From contig JADJTQ010000002.1 of the NCBI GenBank assembly GCA_016711125.1, forward strand, positions 806,001-870,000: 64,000 bases of DNA, given 5' to 3'. This document shows positions 9,189 to 20,293 of the stretch, one piece after another; position 1 is the stretch's first letter; each line of letters starts with the position of its first letter. Position numbers and translations under genes: made by a program. This stretch comes from Saprospiraceae bacterium (GTDB lineage Bacteria; Bacteroidota; Bacteroidia; Chitinophagales; Saprospiraceae). The notes below the pieces were generated by a model that saw nothing but the letters and a program-made list of their open reading frames with translations, ran no database searches and was not told where the DNA came from.

Positions 9189-9593
9189 ATGAATGCAGCA
9201 ATTATTGGCATCGCTTTAGGGTTAATAATTATAATTACATTTACTTTACTCAAACAGTTTGATAAGAAAATAGTTTACGGCTTGATACTTACAGCTATCG
9301 GGTTTCTGTATGTTGGTTACACCTGGTCAGATATTACACTGTTAATCATTACCAGCATACAGGCATCGGTTTTCCTATTCCTGGCATATTTTGGAATTAC
9401 AAGAAGCATAAATTTTCTGATTGCGGGTTACTTCCTTCATGGCACTTGGGACTTCCTGTACGAATACTTTGCCAGCACGGCTTTGATTCCCCCTCATTAC
9501 GATTGGTTTTGCTTCTCAATTGATTTTGTCATGGGATTCTATCTTCTGATGATAAAAAAGCATTTGAGGGATAATCCAAAGGCTTCGTCCTAG
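9189..9593 (+). CDS. Small integral membrane protein, DUF6010-like
   Basis: The 134-residue protein is almost entirely hydrophobic, with four predicted membrane helices (~3-20, 28-46, 50-70, 100-122) and a short basic C-terminus. The pattern GYFLHGTWDFLYEYF ... LIPPHYDWFCFSIDF resembles the DUF6010 family. Function is unknown. It follows the multicopper oxidase by 75 bases on the same strand and may be co-expressed. It could be a membrane partner, but nothing in the sequence proves that. Confidence 0.65.
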   Translation: MNAAIIGIALGLIIIITFTLLKQFDKKIVYGLILTAIGFLYVGYTWSDITLLIITSIQASVFLFLAYFGITRSINFLIAGYFLHGTWDFLYEYFASTALIPPHYDWFCFSIDFVMGFYLLMIKKHLRDNPKASS

Positions 9594-9778
9594 TACTTAT
9601 CGTTGAAAATTATTAAGGCTTACAAGATGACCGCGTGTTGTATGGCGTTTCGTATGAGCTGCCTGCATCATGCTTTTCAAGGTATCCAACCCCAATATAG
9701 ATCATATAATGGCTTTCCCAGCTAAAGGAAAACGAAAGGATTCAGTACTAATTAAATTAAGATAAATCTAATAATAAA

Positions 9779-10735
9779 ATGAAAGCAATAGTTTACACAC
9801 AATATGGGCCACCAGAAGTTCTTCAACTCAAAGTAGTAGAAAAACCTTCACCTAAGGACAATGAAATTCTGTTAAGCGTTAAAGCCACCGCAGTGAATTC
9901 AGGGGATTGGCGACTTAGAAAAGCCGACCCATTTGCTGTCAGACTACTTTTCGGTCTGATGAAACCTAAGATAAATATTCTCGGAAGCGTTTTTTCAGGT
10001 GAAGTTGAGAGTGTAGGTAAAGATGTTAAACTTTTCAAGATTGGTGACCAGGTGTTCGGTCATGCCGATATGCGCCTTGGTGCCTATGCAGAATATAGGT
10101 CTTTGCCTGAAAACGGAACGCTGGCATTAAAACCCGACAGCATTACTCATACCGAAGCAGCCGTTATTCCATTTGGAGGAGTTACGGCATTACATTTCAT
10201 TAAAAAGGCGAGATTAAAGCCTGGACAAAAAGTTCTTATTAACGGAGCTTCAGGAGCAGTTGGCAGCGCAGCCGTTCAACTTGCAAAGCATTTCGGGGCG
10301 ACTGTTACAGGAGTGTGCAGCACTGCAAATATTGATTTAGTAAAATCTTTGGGAGCTGACATGGTAATAGATTACACAAAAGAAGATTTTACACAAAATG
10401 GTGAGAAGTATGATGTAATTTTTGACACGGTTAATAAAGTTTCATTTTCTCGTAGTTTAAAGTCATTGAATAAAGGAGGCCTTTTAATTTTAAGTGCAGC
10501 TGGAATGTCCGAGATGATTCAAGGGTTTTGGACTTCTGTGACAAGCAGCAAGAAGGTTTTGACTGGTGTAATAAGCCATTCCGCGGAAGACGTTCTTTTT
10601 CTTAAGGAACTAATTGAAAAAAATAGACTGAAGCCAGTTATTGATAGAACTTATTCTTTAGCGCAGATTGTCGAGGCACACGCTTATATTGAGAAAGGAC
10701 ATAAAAAGGGAAACGTGGCAATTACCTTAGAATAG
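9779..10735 (+). CDS. Zinc-free MDR / quinone-oxidoreductase-type NAD(P)-dependent dehydrogenase
   Basis: The 318-residue protein matches the medium-chain dehydrogenase superfamily of the quinone reductase type. The N-terminus MKAIVYTQYGPPEVLQL is followed by the GroES-like catalytic domain and the Rossmann motif INGASGAVGSAAVQLAKHFGA (residues ~158-178), then VCSTANIDLVKSLGAD, where the adenosine phosphate binds. Zinc-ligand Cys/His clusters are absent. It should reduce quinones or enones using NADPH. It is separated from DUF6010 by 185 bases, in which no gene is seen. Confidence 0.9.
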   Translation: MKAIVYTQYGPPEVLQLKVVEKPSPKDNEILLSVKATAVNSGDWRLRKADPFAVRLLFGLMKPKINILGSVFSGEVESVGKDVKLFKIGDQVFGHADMRLGAYAEYRSLPENGTLALKPDSITHTEAAVIPFGGVTALHFIKKARLKPGQKVLINGASGAVGSAAVQLAKHFGATVTGVCSTANIDLVKSLGADMVIDYTKEDFTQNGEKYDVIFDTVNKVSFSRSLKSLNKGGLLILSAAGMSEMIQGFWTSVTSSKKVLTGVISHSAEDVLFLKELIEKNRLKPVIDRTYSLAQIVEAHAYIEKGHKKGNVAITLE

Positions 10736-11052
10736 TAAAAGCATGCTACGTTAGGTCAATTTTTCTTATTCTTGAATAATAGTCAACATGTCCGCTTCAA
10801 CCTGCTAAGACGAGTTAAAACGGTTTTGGGTAAAAATTAGTTGGAATTCTGCTCTATTGAGTATACCAGAGTAATTGGGATGGGCAGGAAAAATTCCGAC
10901 ACTAATTGTCGGGGCTGGCTCTTTAGACCATTAGTCCTGATGACGAAAATTCAGGCTCGACTCGATTATGTCAGTAGAATCAGCATCTTACTATTGCTGA
11001 AAAGTATTCCTTTATGTATTTAATGGTGAATAACGATAAAATTACACTCGTA
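10736..11052. other. Non-coding gap between convergent genes
   Basis: These 317 bases lie between two converging genes (the MDR dehydrogenase and the beta-helix protein). A 60-codon open frame is present but has no signal, family similarity or plausible start context. No clear terminator hairpin with a T-run was found. Confidence 0.5.
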
Positions 11053-12702
11053 TCACTCCCTAACTATCTTCACATCCTTAAACATAAAAGGGTTATCACT
11101 AAGCCTTAAATCCTTACCGCTGGCGGTGGTCACATTCCTTAGAATGACTTCCCTGGTTCTGACATAGGGAAACTCCTCCTGGTAGGAATCGTCGGTCATT
11201 TGAGGATTGAAATTGGCAAAAATGGCCGGACCCTGGTAATCATCCGGATGATTGGAGTCATCGATATGAAGATTTTCGATGGTGATCCGTTCGGGCATAT
11301 AACAGGTGTAGCCAAAATCGTGCTGCCCGGAGTTGGAACCACCAATCAGGCTGGCACTGGCCGGGATACCTCCGGAAGGCACAAAAATGCAGTCCCGGAT
11401 CACAAATTCTCCCTGCCAGGTGCTGCCGTAGTCGGAGCGTAGATTGATCAGGCTCCTGCCCCGGATGGTGCTATTCTCTACAGTAAATACCCCGACACCA
11501 ATGGCATTGATGCCCATATGCCCCAGAGTCGAGTTGCGTATAGTGGCATTGGCAACGCCCATGTGGGCGTCAAACCGGGAAAAGGTACAATGGTCGTAAA
11601 GCAGATTTTTACCGAAGTTAGAACCGAGGATTCCCCAATATGTCCTGTCGTCGATATCATTGGTCTGGCTACAGTTGACGAATGATACATTGAGGGCACG
11701 GTTGACCGAGAGGTCATAAGAGCCCATGGAGACCGGCACTCCGGCCGAGCCAATGGTCTGGTATGTTTTGTGTCCGGTGAGTGTGGTGTTCTTAACTGTT
11801 ACGTACGAACAGTCACGGATATTGAGGAAGCCACCATACGGCGCACCATGGTCTCCTTCGCCGGTCACGCGATGTTCCAGCCCATCCACAACAACATTGG
11901 AACGCCTGACCAGGAAGTTTCGGCTATAGTAGGTGTACTTCGATTCAGCTCTATTGGCGATGGTAGTAAATCGCCCTCCGGTGATGGTCAGCGTCGTCTC
12001 GTCGATGGGAAGCGCGGTGATGTCGGTAATCTTATCGAAGTCCCAGATGATTGGAGCGTTCATATCTACCTGACCGTTTTTGTCTGCGATAAAAATATCC
12101 GTCTGCGAGGATCCATTGTTTTGGTTCGGCCCAAAGCGGATGTAGCGTTTTATGTCAGCATTGGTGACGGTGACCAGGCAGGTCCCGGGGAGAGCGACAT
12201 CGATTTTCTTCTGATTTCTCCTTAGGGTACTTATCCCCTCGGGACTGAACGGTTGCAGGTTTGAATTCACCAAAAAAACCGATCCATTCCGGTTTTGCAC
12301 TTCGGTATCGTCAATGATGAATGCCGCCGTGCCAAAATCGGTGTCGGTCCGGATGACCGCTGTGCGCTCTTTACCTCCAATGTAATAGGTGGCCCCCTCG
12401 TCGGCTTTCACCGCAAGACCGTGCAGATTGGCGAAAGCATGAGCTGCAGCGATGGCGTCCATATCATCCGTTTTTCCGTCGCCTTTGGCCCCGAGGTCAC
12501 TATAGAGCACCCTTCCATTGGTTTTAAATTTCAGGACATCCTTTGGCGACACATTGACCTCTAAATTCCCATTTTCATTGGTGTGTACCGTAGTTTTTTT
12601 CTTATTGGAGGTGATCACTATATTTTCAAGCGGGCCTTCGGTCTGCCCCTGTGTCATAATGACACTGGAAATTAAGAAGAACAAAAAGAGTATATTTTTC
12701 AT
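11053..12702 (-). CDS. Secreted right-handed beta-helix protein (pectate-lyase superfamily fold)
   Basis: The ATG at 12702 is chosen because MKNILFLFFLISSVIMTQGQ is a signal peptide; the frame extends 17 codons further upstream without purpose. After a short beta-domain comes LYSDLGAKGDGKTDDMDAI, the hallmark start of the pectate-lyase_3 / phage-tailspike-like beta-helix. Many short strands follow (NVVVDGLEH, YVTVKNTTLTGH, ATIRNSTLGHMG, VFTVENSTIRG), typical of parallel beta-helix coils. It is probably a secreted polysaccharide lyase or glycosidase acting on a plant or algal polymer. Catalytic residues are not certain and no T9SS sorting domain is seen at the C-terminus. Length after start is about 549 residues. 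Confidence 0.82.
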   Translation of the reverse strand: MKNILFLFFLISSVIMTQGQTEGPLENIVITSNKKKTTVHTNENGNLEVNVSPKDVLKFKTNGRVLYSDLGAKGDGKTDDMDAIAAAHAFANLHGLAVKADEGATYYIGGKERTAVIRTDTDFGTAAFIIDDTEVQNRNGSVFLVNSNLQPFSPEGISTLRRNQKKIDVALPGTCLVTVTNADIKRYIRFGPNQNNGSSQTDIFIADKNGQVDMNAPIIWDFDKITDITALPIDETTLTITGGRFTTIANRAESKYTYYSRNFLVRRSNVVVDGLEHRVTGEGDHGAPYGGFLNIRDCSYVTVKNTTLTGHKTYQTIGSAGVPVSMGSYDLSVNRALNVSFVNCSQTNDIDDRTYWGILGSNFGKNLLYDHCTFSRFDAHMGVANATIRNSTLGHMGINAIGVGVFTVENSTIRGRSLINLRSDYGSTWQGEFVIRDCIFVPSGGIPASASLIGGSNSGQHDFGYTCYMPERITIENLHIDDSNHPDDYQGPAIFANFNPQMTDDSYQEEFPYVRTREVILRNVTTASGKDLRLSDNPFMFKDVKIVRE

Positions 12703-13187
12703 CGTGATCGTATTTTGATAGTGATCTAATTCAGAAAGAATCAAAACTGGCAATTTTCCCGCATAAACGCAAATAACATTCGATTGAGTGCTAAGCTTGC
12801 AAAGGCTAATCTAGTTCTGTGAGTCCTTATGGACTGCCACTTTTGAGGGTGACAACGTATTTATCTCCCTACCTTCCGGAAACGGTGTAACTTCGTGATT
12901 ACAGATGCAAATCAAGCCTGTCCAACCTCCTTTGGTAAGATTAAAAATGAATATTTCGTCAGGGTTAAACCCGGATATTGAAAATCATCATTTCGGTTTC
13001 ATCTCCTGAGTCCAATTGCCTGATTTTAGGGCGTCAATTTATGCATTGGATTTTCCAATGCATAATGCGGTTCTGTGGAAAGGAACCTCAAGCGGGTGGG
13101 AGCCAAGATTGCAGCTGGACTTTGAAAGATTGGGTGGCTAGGCTTTTGCTCGAAACCCAATTTCAGTCAGCTTTCTTGTGTCAGTAA
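12703..13187. other. Non-coding gap upstream of the beta-helix gene
   Basis: These 485 bases lie between the start of the beta-helix gene and the end of the amylase gene, both on the minus strand. A 69-codon plus-strand frame exists but looks accidental. No hairpin terminator or promoter could be supported. Confidence 0.45.
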
Positions 13188-15040
13188 TTATTTCACTTCT
13201 AAGATCATCGCTGATTTTGCTGGTACTTCGAGCGTATTTTTTACCACTAACTCTTTGTCAGAAATGATATCCTTTGCTTTGAAGGTGTTGGATATCATTT
13301 CACTATATCGGTGCATATCGATGCTCACATTTTCGCTATTTTTATTGAGCAAAACCATTACTTTTTGTTCATCAGTATAGCGGAAATAAATATATACATC
13401 ATTTTTCTGGGGTGCATAATGTTTAAATCTTCCATTACCAATTGCCGCATTGTTTTTTCGCCAATTCAGTAATTTTGAAAAATAGAGTTGCGCCTCCTTT
13501 TCCTCATTGGTAAGACCTTTTCCAGTCTTGGTTTCCTTTAAATCATCACTCCAACCGCCATAGAAATCCCCACGTCTCTGACCATCACTCCCCGCTTTTT
13601 CATTCGTCATTAGTACTTCTGTTCCATAGAAAAATTGAGGAATGCCCCTCATCGTCATATACATGGCAATTCCCAGTTTCCAGTCGTCCAAATTTTTATT
13701 GAGTCTTGAATAAAATCTATCCAAATCATGATTGTCGGGGAATATCAGTTGATCTTGTGGATGAGGAAACAGATAATCCTGTGCAACACTTTGATACGTA
13801 TCTCTCCAAGTCGAATGCCATTGATCACTCCTGGTAAGACTGGAAACGATGTTATCATTCAACGAGAAATCCATCAGGGTTAGGAGATAACTTTTATAAC
13901 CATCGGAATTCAAGTTATCTTTTTGCCAATACGAAGTGGACGCTACAATGCGAGTCATTTCTTCAGCTACGATATTGAAATTGGGATACTCATCCAAAAT
14001 CGCTTTTGTCCACGTGACTAGAAAATCTTTGTCGGAATAAGAGTAAGTATCTTCCCGGAAACCTGAAATCCCTGCATACTCCACCCACCAGATTGTATTT
14101 TGTATCAGGTATTTTGCCATTAACGGATTCTTTTGATTTAAATCCGCCATGTGCCCATCAAACCACCCGTCTGTATATTCCTTTTTATCAATCTCAGCTG
14201 CGTAAATATCCGTGATGGTCGACTTCAAATGATTTGTCCGGGTTCTAGTGTCGGGAAAATTAATCCAGTCTTTTGAAGGCAAATCCTTAATAAAATAATA
14301 TTCTGCTCCGCAGTGATTTAGGACAACATCCCAGATTACACCCATTCCTCGCTTCCCGGCTTCCTGAACTAGTATTTTAAATTGTTCATTCGTGCCGAAG
14401 CGAGGATCTATCTTATAAAAATCTGTTGCAGCATAGCCATGATAAGAATATTCCGGCTGATTATTTTCAATTAATGGGGTATTCCAAATTTGAGTAAACC
14501 CCAATGACTTTATATAGTCCAGATGATTAATGATACCTTGAATATCTCCCCCATGTCTCTTATCTTCGTTATTTCGGTCAATTGTTTTTTCATTCATACT
14601 GGTGATAATATCATTTTTAGTATCACCATTTGAAAACCGATCAGGAAAAGTAAAAAATATGGCATCCTTTTGAGTAAAGCTTTGCCGGTTTGCACTGTTC
14701 TTCTCTCTTTCTAAGAGTGGAAAATCTTCAGACAAAGGCACTTTATCTTTAGCACTAAAATTTATTTTAATGGTTCCAGCCTTTGCTGCGGGATTGATTT
14801 TCAGCGTGATGAACAAGTAGTTTCTATTCTCAACTCGCTCAGTTTTGAAAGCTGAATGTCTGGATAGTTTATTGTCGGATTTAGATTTGCTATGTTATCC
14901 CCGTAAACCAATAAAGTAATGGTACTATACTTCATTCCGACCCACCAGTTAGATGGTTCAATTCTGCTTATCTTCTGTGCGGTGACCGAAAGTTGGAGAA
15001 GTAATGCGATAGATAAAATAGATGTTTTTTTCATTCTCAT
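13188..15040 (-). CDS. Cyclomaltodextrinase-like alpha-amylase (GH13), frameshifted
   Basis: The signal peptide (MRMKKTSILSIALLLQLSVTAQ) is followed by RIEPSNWWVGMKYSTITLLVYG, the N-terminal domain of Bacteroidota cyclomaltodextrinase/neopullulanase. The frame then breaks at the T4 run 14843-14846 (A4 on the coding strand). One added A restores KTERVENRNYLFITLKINP and the whole remainder. The catalytic barrel shows DVVLNHCG, GFREDTYSYSD (nucleophile Asp), NIVAEEM (acid/base Glu) and FPDNHDLDRFY (third Asp). With the repair it is ~617 residues, the usual family size. It should hydrolyse alpha-1,4 glucan rings and linear maltooligosaccharides in the periplasm. No susC/susD partner is adjacent. 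A consensus error is more likely than a true pseudogene because everything else is conserved. Confidence 0.88.
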
Positions 15041-15686
15041 ATGTTAGGTTCTTTTTTAGCGGAACAACGGTAACTAATTAGATTCTCGCCTTTCTTTCGA
15101 ACAACCTAACTCTGGGCATGTGTGCGGTACCTTCTGTGGATTTTATCATCAGTGTATATCGTGATTTGTGGTTTTTGATATCATTAAGCCTTGACCATTA
15201 TCGAGTGCCAAAGAACTTTAATTAGTTTGGTCATCAGCAATCTAGATATTTCCGATGCGGAAAGAAATAGGCGCTTTTTTGCTTTGTCCCATACCGAAGG
15301 CTGACAGCTCATGCTGCCCAAGGTATGGTCTTCATTAAGGGATTCGAATATAGCAATCTTTCCGTAATTGACAGCGCCACTACATGGCGAATAGTAGATA
15401 AATGAAGTGTCGACTTTCGACCGACTCAAATTCGGCAGGCTAACCGCAACCTTTTGCATTTACGAAAATAAGTCATCCCAATGATTTTTTGGAAATCTGA
15501 AGGCCAGTTGGATCAAAGTCCTATAAATGATTTGATAATCCAGTTGCATGAAGCCAGGTAGAGAGGTTTGGATACCCGGTTCGTAGTCACGTGTACTGAC
15601 GCTATCCGGTGGGGATCGATCGAGTCGATCTTTTTTATGGCTGATTGATCTGCGCTCCTTCCCATTATAAAAATTGAAATAGAAAC
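15041..15686. other. Gap of 646 bases without a supported gene
   Basis: This lies between the start of the amylase gene and the end of the sulfotransferase gene. A 91-codon minus-strand frame (15184-15459) begins MQKVAVSLPNLSRSKVDTSF. It matches no family I know and has no signal peptide. It could be a small unknown protein or a decayed fragment. No terminators or repeats stand out. Confidence 0.4.
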
Positions 15687-16376
15687 CTACCGACTAGCTT
15701 GATATTCCTTACTAAACATGCGCTTAATGAGATTGGATTTAAATTTTTGTCCGTCATTTGATCTTGGAAATGGAATGTTCGGAACTGGTACATTCAGAAA
15801 TTCGCAAAGTGGTTTCCAACCATCCTTGACTTCGAAAACAAGCAATTTATCTGTCGGAATGGTACGTTTTACTTCCTCGTTCCAATCCCGGTAAATCTTC
15901 TTTGTTGCATTGGGATCATTAATTCTGCCCAGAAAAAAGCGTTGGTGCACAATTTCTGCAGCATATTTAATTGATTGCACCGACATGGCTGCCCGCTTTG
16001 AGAATATTCCAAAGAATTTGAGCAATAAGAGAATTGGTGCTGGTATCTTTCGAAAGATCGTTTTTGAGGCACTGGTGTACCAGGCATCTTGATCACGGAC
16101 GGTCAGAATCACTTTAGCGTTTGGATATTGTTGAAAAAATTCACGATAATAAATTGCGGCTGGAAAATCAACACACGATTGATAGCCATCAAACAAAGCA
16201 TCATAATCCGTAACTTTGGCATCCATGAGTTCCTGCCAATATTTCAATTTGGCCGGATCTTTAATGGTAAGTTCAAACATGTGATAACATTTACCAAAAC
16301 CTAAATGCTCCAATGCCATTTTCAGTGATTCAGTGCCGGTACGCCCAAGTCCAGCGCCGATTACTTTTAGTGCCAT
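15687..16376 (-). CDS. Sulfotransferase family protein
   Basis: The 229-residue protein starts MALKVIGAGLGRTGTESLKMAL, whose GxGRTGT loop is the 5'-phosphosulfate-binding P-loop of the 'sulfotransferase_4' group. Further family features are the KCYHMFE segment, FDGYQSCVDFPAAIYY, and KVILTVRDQDAWYTSA, which has the 3'-phosphate-binding Arg and Ser. It ends with the conserved LCEFLNVPVPNIPFPRSND. It should use PAPS-like donors to sulfate a small molecule or glycan in the cytoplasm. The acceptor is unknown. Length is typical (~210-230). Confidence 0.87.
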   Translation of the reverse strand: MALKVIGAGLGRTGTESLKMALEHLGFGKCYHMFELTIKDPAKLKYWQELMDAKVTDYDALFDGYQSCVDFPAAIYYREFFQQYPNAKVILTVRDQDAWYTSASKTIFRKIPAPILLLLKFFGIFSKRAAMSVQSIKYAAEIVHQRFFLGRINDPNATKKIYRDWNEEVKRTIPTDKLLVFEVKDGWKPLCEFLNVPVPNIPFPRSNDGQKFKSNLIKRMFSKEYQASR

Positions 16377-16584
16377 AGTGTTCTGAGTAATTTTGCTGAC
16401 CGTTTAAATAATGTTTTGCATTCTTTGAAACACCTAAGTCTTTGTAAACCGTCGCTGACCCTAAGGTCATTTCGCACTATCCATTTGCATGTACTCCAGC
16501 TTATGTTTTTGAAGTAGATTTTCCTGTATTAATTTGTTTTATAAACCGCCGGGATGAGTGAATTCCCAAAAACAGCTACTTAAT

Positions 16585-17488
16585 CTACAACGAATTCGCG
16601 TCAAAGGTATCACCCTGGCCCATGTCTCCGGTTGTAAAACCTTTCCTAAACCAACGAACTCGTTGCTCCGAAGTACCATGGGTAAAACTTTCGGGGGTGA
16701 CATAACCCTGGGTCTGCTTTTGAATTTTATCATCTCCAATAGCACTGGCGGCACTCAGGGCTTCCTCAATATCACCCTTCTCCAGAATATCATTCATCTT
16801 TTGAGCATGATGTGCCCAGACACCGGCATAAAAATCAGCCTGTAGTTCTAATTGAACACTAAGTTTGTTGTAGTCAGCCTCGCTGAGTCTGCTTCTTGCT
16901 TGTTGCACCTTTGCCGATGTACCCATCAGGTTTTGAATATGGTGACCGATCTCATGAGCGATCACATAGGCCATAGCAAAATCTCCGGGAGCACCAAATC
17001 TCCGGCTTAAATCTTCGTAGAATCCCAAGTCGATATACGCCGATTGGTCAGCAGGGCAGTAGAAGGGTCCGGTAGCACTACTGGCGGCTCCACATGCAGA
17101 TTGAACGCTCCGGTTGAATACGTTCAGGGTAGGTTCCTTGTAGGTGGCTCCATGCTGACTAAACAATTTTGTCCACACATCTTCTGTGTCGGCTATCACT
17201 ACCTTGACAAATTGAAACAACTCTTCCTCTCCGGCAGCAGGTTGATATTGTGATTGACCCGAAGAGAAACCTGAGGATGGACTAATGATATCCAAAGGAT
17301 TGCCCACCAGAAACAGGACTCCCCAGAACAACCACTCCAATTAATATTTTAGTCTTGGTGATACCACCCCTGAAAAAGAGGGTGATCAAACTCATGATCA
17401 TTCCACTGCTCATGCCGCCACCACTACTGCCGCCTGATTGGCGTTGGTCGCGTACGTTGTTACTTTGTCTTCTACCTTGCCATTTCAT
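16585..17488 (-). CDS. Neutral zinc metallopeptidase (YpfJ-like), frameshifted
   Basis: The N-terminus MKWQGRRQSNNVRDQR, with a Gly-rich linker and a membrane anchor (TKTKILIGVVVLG), is the start of the YpfJ / PF04228 zinc-peptidase family. The reading frame breaks in the C4 run 17321-17324 (G4 on the coding strand). Removing one G gives VVLGVLFLVGNP and joins the second half. That half has the family features QSACGAASSATGPFYCP, IDLGFYEDL, and the zinc site HEIGHHIQ with a downstream ELQADFYAGVW. It should be a membrane-anchored periplasmic metallopeptidase of unknown substrate. The repaired length is ~300 residues, normal for the family. Confidence 0.88.
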
Positions 17489-18253
17489 AGTCTGATATTT
17501 TGAAAAACTTTGTTAATAGGTGAAAATAGGAAACGGATTTTGCTTTAAGAATATAATCATTGGATCAAAGGGTTCTGTGTTTTCACCAAGCCACGCCATA
17601 GGGTATTCATAATGCTCGAACATAACATGGGACTTTTTGTTCGGGCTTGATGGGATTGCAACTCACCCCATGGTTATTCCCATAGTATTTATTTTGCGGT
17701 CTAGTTCGTATATTAATGGAGCTCGGGTCAATTCAATGAAATTTGTTCTTTTCGCTTCCAGCGGGGCAAACTTTGCCGCCAAAAGTTTGTCAAAAGCGCC
17801 AGGCTGTAGTTCTCGGACGGTCACACTAAGTGTTTTTCCGCTACACCCTATAAACTCGCCCTTTGGGGCAGTTCTATGCTTTTTGGGTAGCGGGTCACCT
17901 CGCTTTTGTTTTTTAACCCTTATTGTTCCATTTGGCTCATACGGTATAGTCTGTGGTAGCTCCAAAACACTAAGCTTCCCATCCGCTTTTGCGGTTCTTT
18001 CACTTCAAGGTGCACCGCACCTCGATAAATGCAATTGCATTTAATCGTTCAAGAACACTCGCCTCTAACTACTAGGCTGGAACTAGACCTTTTCCAAAGG
18101 TCTTAGATTTGTCGTTGCTCTTGGCTTATTATCGCTAGATTGTCAATCGTTTACGTTTTTTTTGTCACTTTGCCTCCTTGTCTATGCTTCAATTAATTTT
18201 CAAGTCTATCTGGTCTGGCGACCCGTTGGACAGGTTAAAATGAAAGATCTCAT
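17489..18253. repeat. Intergenic element A, degenerate repeat family
   Basis: This 765-base gap shares ordered blocks with the gap at 31824-32289. The blocks are aaactcgcc followed by a pyrimidine/G-rich tract, and near the right end the inverted repeat AGACCTTT (18085-18092) / AAAGGTCT (18096-18103), followed by a shared gtcgttgct and a third weaker match near 18115-18150. A 100-codon minus-strand frame (17663-17965, rich in Lys/Arg) lies inside and may be a by-product of the element. It looks like a decayed copy of a dispersed intergenic repeat, not a gene. Confidence 0.45.
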
Positions 18254-19866
18254 CTACCAAAAGAGGGCATATAACACCGCACAAATAATAAATACTGTAA
18301 AAGCTGAGGCATTGAAAACGGGGTCGGTTTTGAAAAGATTTGCAGTCAATGGAATTCCTTTTTCGTCATCTTTTCCTTTGCCTTGAGAATGACTAATAAT
18401 GATGGTGATGGCCATGGTGATCAGAGCCGTTAAACCCATTTGATTCATAAACGGCATACCCGGAACAAACTTGAAGGCAATGGCAATCGGAATGGAAGCT
18501 ACGGCTCCAAGGATAGCACCTCGGTTGGTTGTCTTCTTCCAAAATAAACCAAGCACAAATACACTGAGAATACCCGGGCTAACAATACCCGTGTATTCTT
18601 GGATGTATTGAAAAGCCTGATCGATGCCACCCAGTAGCGGGGCCATAATACAACCGATCAACAAGGCAACTGCAGCAGAAAGTCGGCCCACACTTACGGT
18701 CTGTTTGTCCGTGGCGCTCTTATTCATATAGGTTTTGTAGATGTCCATGGTGAATATCGTCGAAGTGGAGTTGAGCATGGAAGCCAGTGACGAAACAATA
18801 GCCGCCGTCAATGCAGCAAATGCAATGCCTTTCATACCGGAAGGGAGCATTTGAAGTAACCAGGGGTAGGCTTTGTCTGAGGTTCCTTGAGAAGGTAGAT
18901 TATTTATGGCACCGTTACCCAAGCGAGCCATAATTTCCGGGTCATTGACCATAACATATGCTACGATACCGGGAAGAACCACAATAAAAGGAATCAGTAT
19001 TTTTAAAAAGGCGGCCATGGCTATGCCTCTTTGGGCTTCCTTCAAAGATTTGGCGGCCAGGGTACGTTGGATGATATATTGATTAAATCCCCAATAATAG
19101 AGGTTGGCAACCCAAAGCCCACCGATTAATACCCAAATGCCAGGCAGGTTGATGTATTCCGGATTTGACTTATCAAGAATCATATGAAATCTATCCGGAG
19201 CCGCTTCCAACACTTGTTTAAAACCAGCTATCATACCGGCGCCATCAGACAGCGCATTTAGCGCCAGATAAGTGGTAAACAGACCGCCGAGTACCAGGAA
19301 AAAGACCTGAATTACATCAGTCCAAGCCACGGCACTGAGTCCTCCATACAGCGAGTACGCTGCGGCAAAGAGGGCCAATCCGATTATTCCGTAAATCATG
19401 GGAACACCAATAATGGACTCTATGGCTAAAGCTCCCAAATAGAGCACTGAGGTCAAGTTCACGAAAACAAAAAGTGCAATCCAAAATATAGCAAGGATGG
19501 TTTTCAGCTGAGTGCTGAAGCGTTTTTCAACAAATTCAGGAATGGTATAAATGCCCTTTTCCATAAAAATGGGCAAGAAGTATTTTCCAACGATGAGCAG
19601 GGTTATGGCAGCCATCCATTCGTATGAGGCAATTGCCAGACCGGAAGCGAATCCTGCTCCCGACATGCCAATAAATTGCTCGGCAGAGATGTTAGCCGCT
19701 ATGAGGGAGGCTCCTATGGCCCACCAGGGGAGAGACTTACCAGCCAGAAAATAATCCTCTGCATTTTTTGATGCCCTTTTTTGTCTCTGGATACAAATAG
19801 CCCGACACCAAGTATCAGAGAACAATACAGGCCGAAAATGATTAAGTCGATCGTAGAAAAGTTCAT
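18254..19866 (-). CDS. Sodium:solute symporter (SLC5/SSS, SglT-like), frameshifted
   Basis: From ATG 19866 the protein reads MNFSTIDLIIFGLYCSLILGVG, the first membrane helix of an SSS transporter. It breaks in the T6 run 19764-19769 (A6 on the coding strand); one added A yields GHQKNAEDYFLAGKSLPWW and the whole conserved body. Family features are the LPWWAIGASLIAANISAEQFIGMSG segment (the sodium-site region of SglT), GGLSAVAWTDVIQ, and about thirteen further helices. It should import a sugar with Na+, in the inner membrane. The next upstream gene on the same strand is galactokinase, so galactose is the likely substrate. The repaired length is ~537 residues, normal for the family. Confidence 0.9.
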
Positions 19867-20026
19867 GTGTTGGTCAGTTAAGAATTTGGAAGATCAAATT
19901 ATTCTTTTTTAACAGGTTTTTTGCAATCGACCTGGTATTTACTATGGAATAAGGGGTAGGTGCTGCTGATCATGGGTCTGCGCTAAGAAAAACCAGCCCA
20001 AAAGATTCTTGGGTTGTTGCACCGAG

Positions 20027-20268
20027 AAGTCCCCTTCTATGGGATTTAGGGGTCCTAGAGACTTTCCTTGGCAGCTCCCTCGTGGTTCTATTCAGGCAAA
20101 TATTTTAAAATATACCAACTACTTTCTTCTTTGGCCATAAGCCGTTTTTCCACCCCTGCCACCTCAATGGGGATATTTATTCCGATCAATCCTTTGGCCA
20201 CGTTTTCCCCCTTGAGGGGGTTAGGGGGTGGACTTTCCGAGGACCACCCTTGGTTCTCCTATTTAGAC
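20027..20268. repeat. Two copies of a CCCCTT...GGGG-TTAGGGG-type intergenic repeat
   Basis: Copy 1 starts at about 20027 (AAGTCCCC, then GGGATTTAGGGG, then GACTTTCC). Copy 2 starts at about 20203 (CCCCCTTGAGGGGG, TTAGGGGG, then GACTTTCC). Both are followed by related text (tcgtggttctatt / ccttggttctcctatt). This GC-hairpin sequence is a familiar dispersed intergenic element in Bacteroidota. It lies in the 427-base gap between galK and the symporter and can form stable stem-loops, so it could affect read-through or mRNA stability between the two genes. Confidence 0.6.
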
Positions 20269-20293
20269 GTCACTCCATTGGAAGAAATCGTTT

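Noticed and set aside
15184..15459. 91-codon minus-strand open frame
   Set aside because: No signal, no recognised family, weak start context; could be real but not supported.
17663..17965. 100-codon minus-strand frame rich in Lys/Arg
   Set aside because: Lies inside a dispersed intergenic element and has no family match I can defend.
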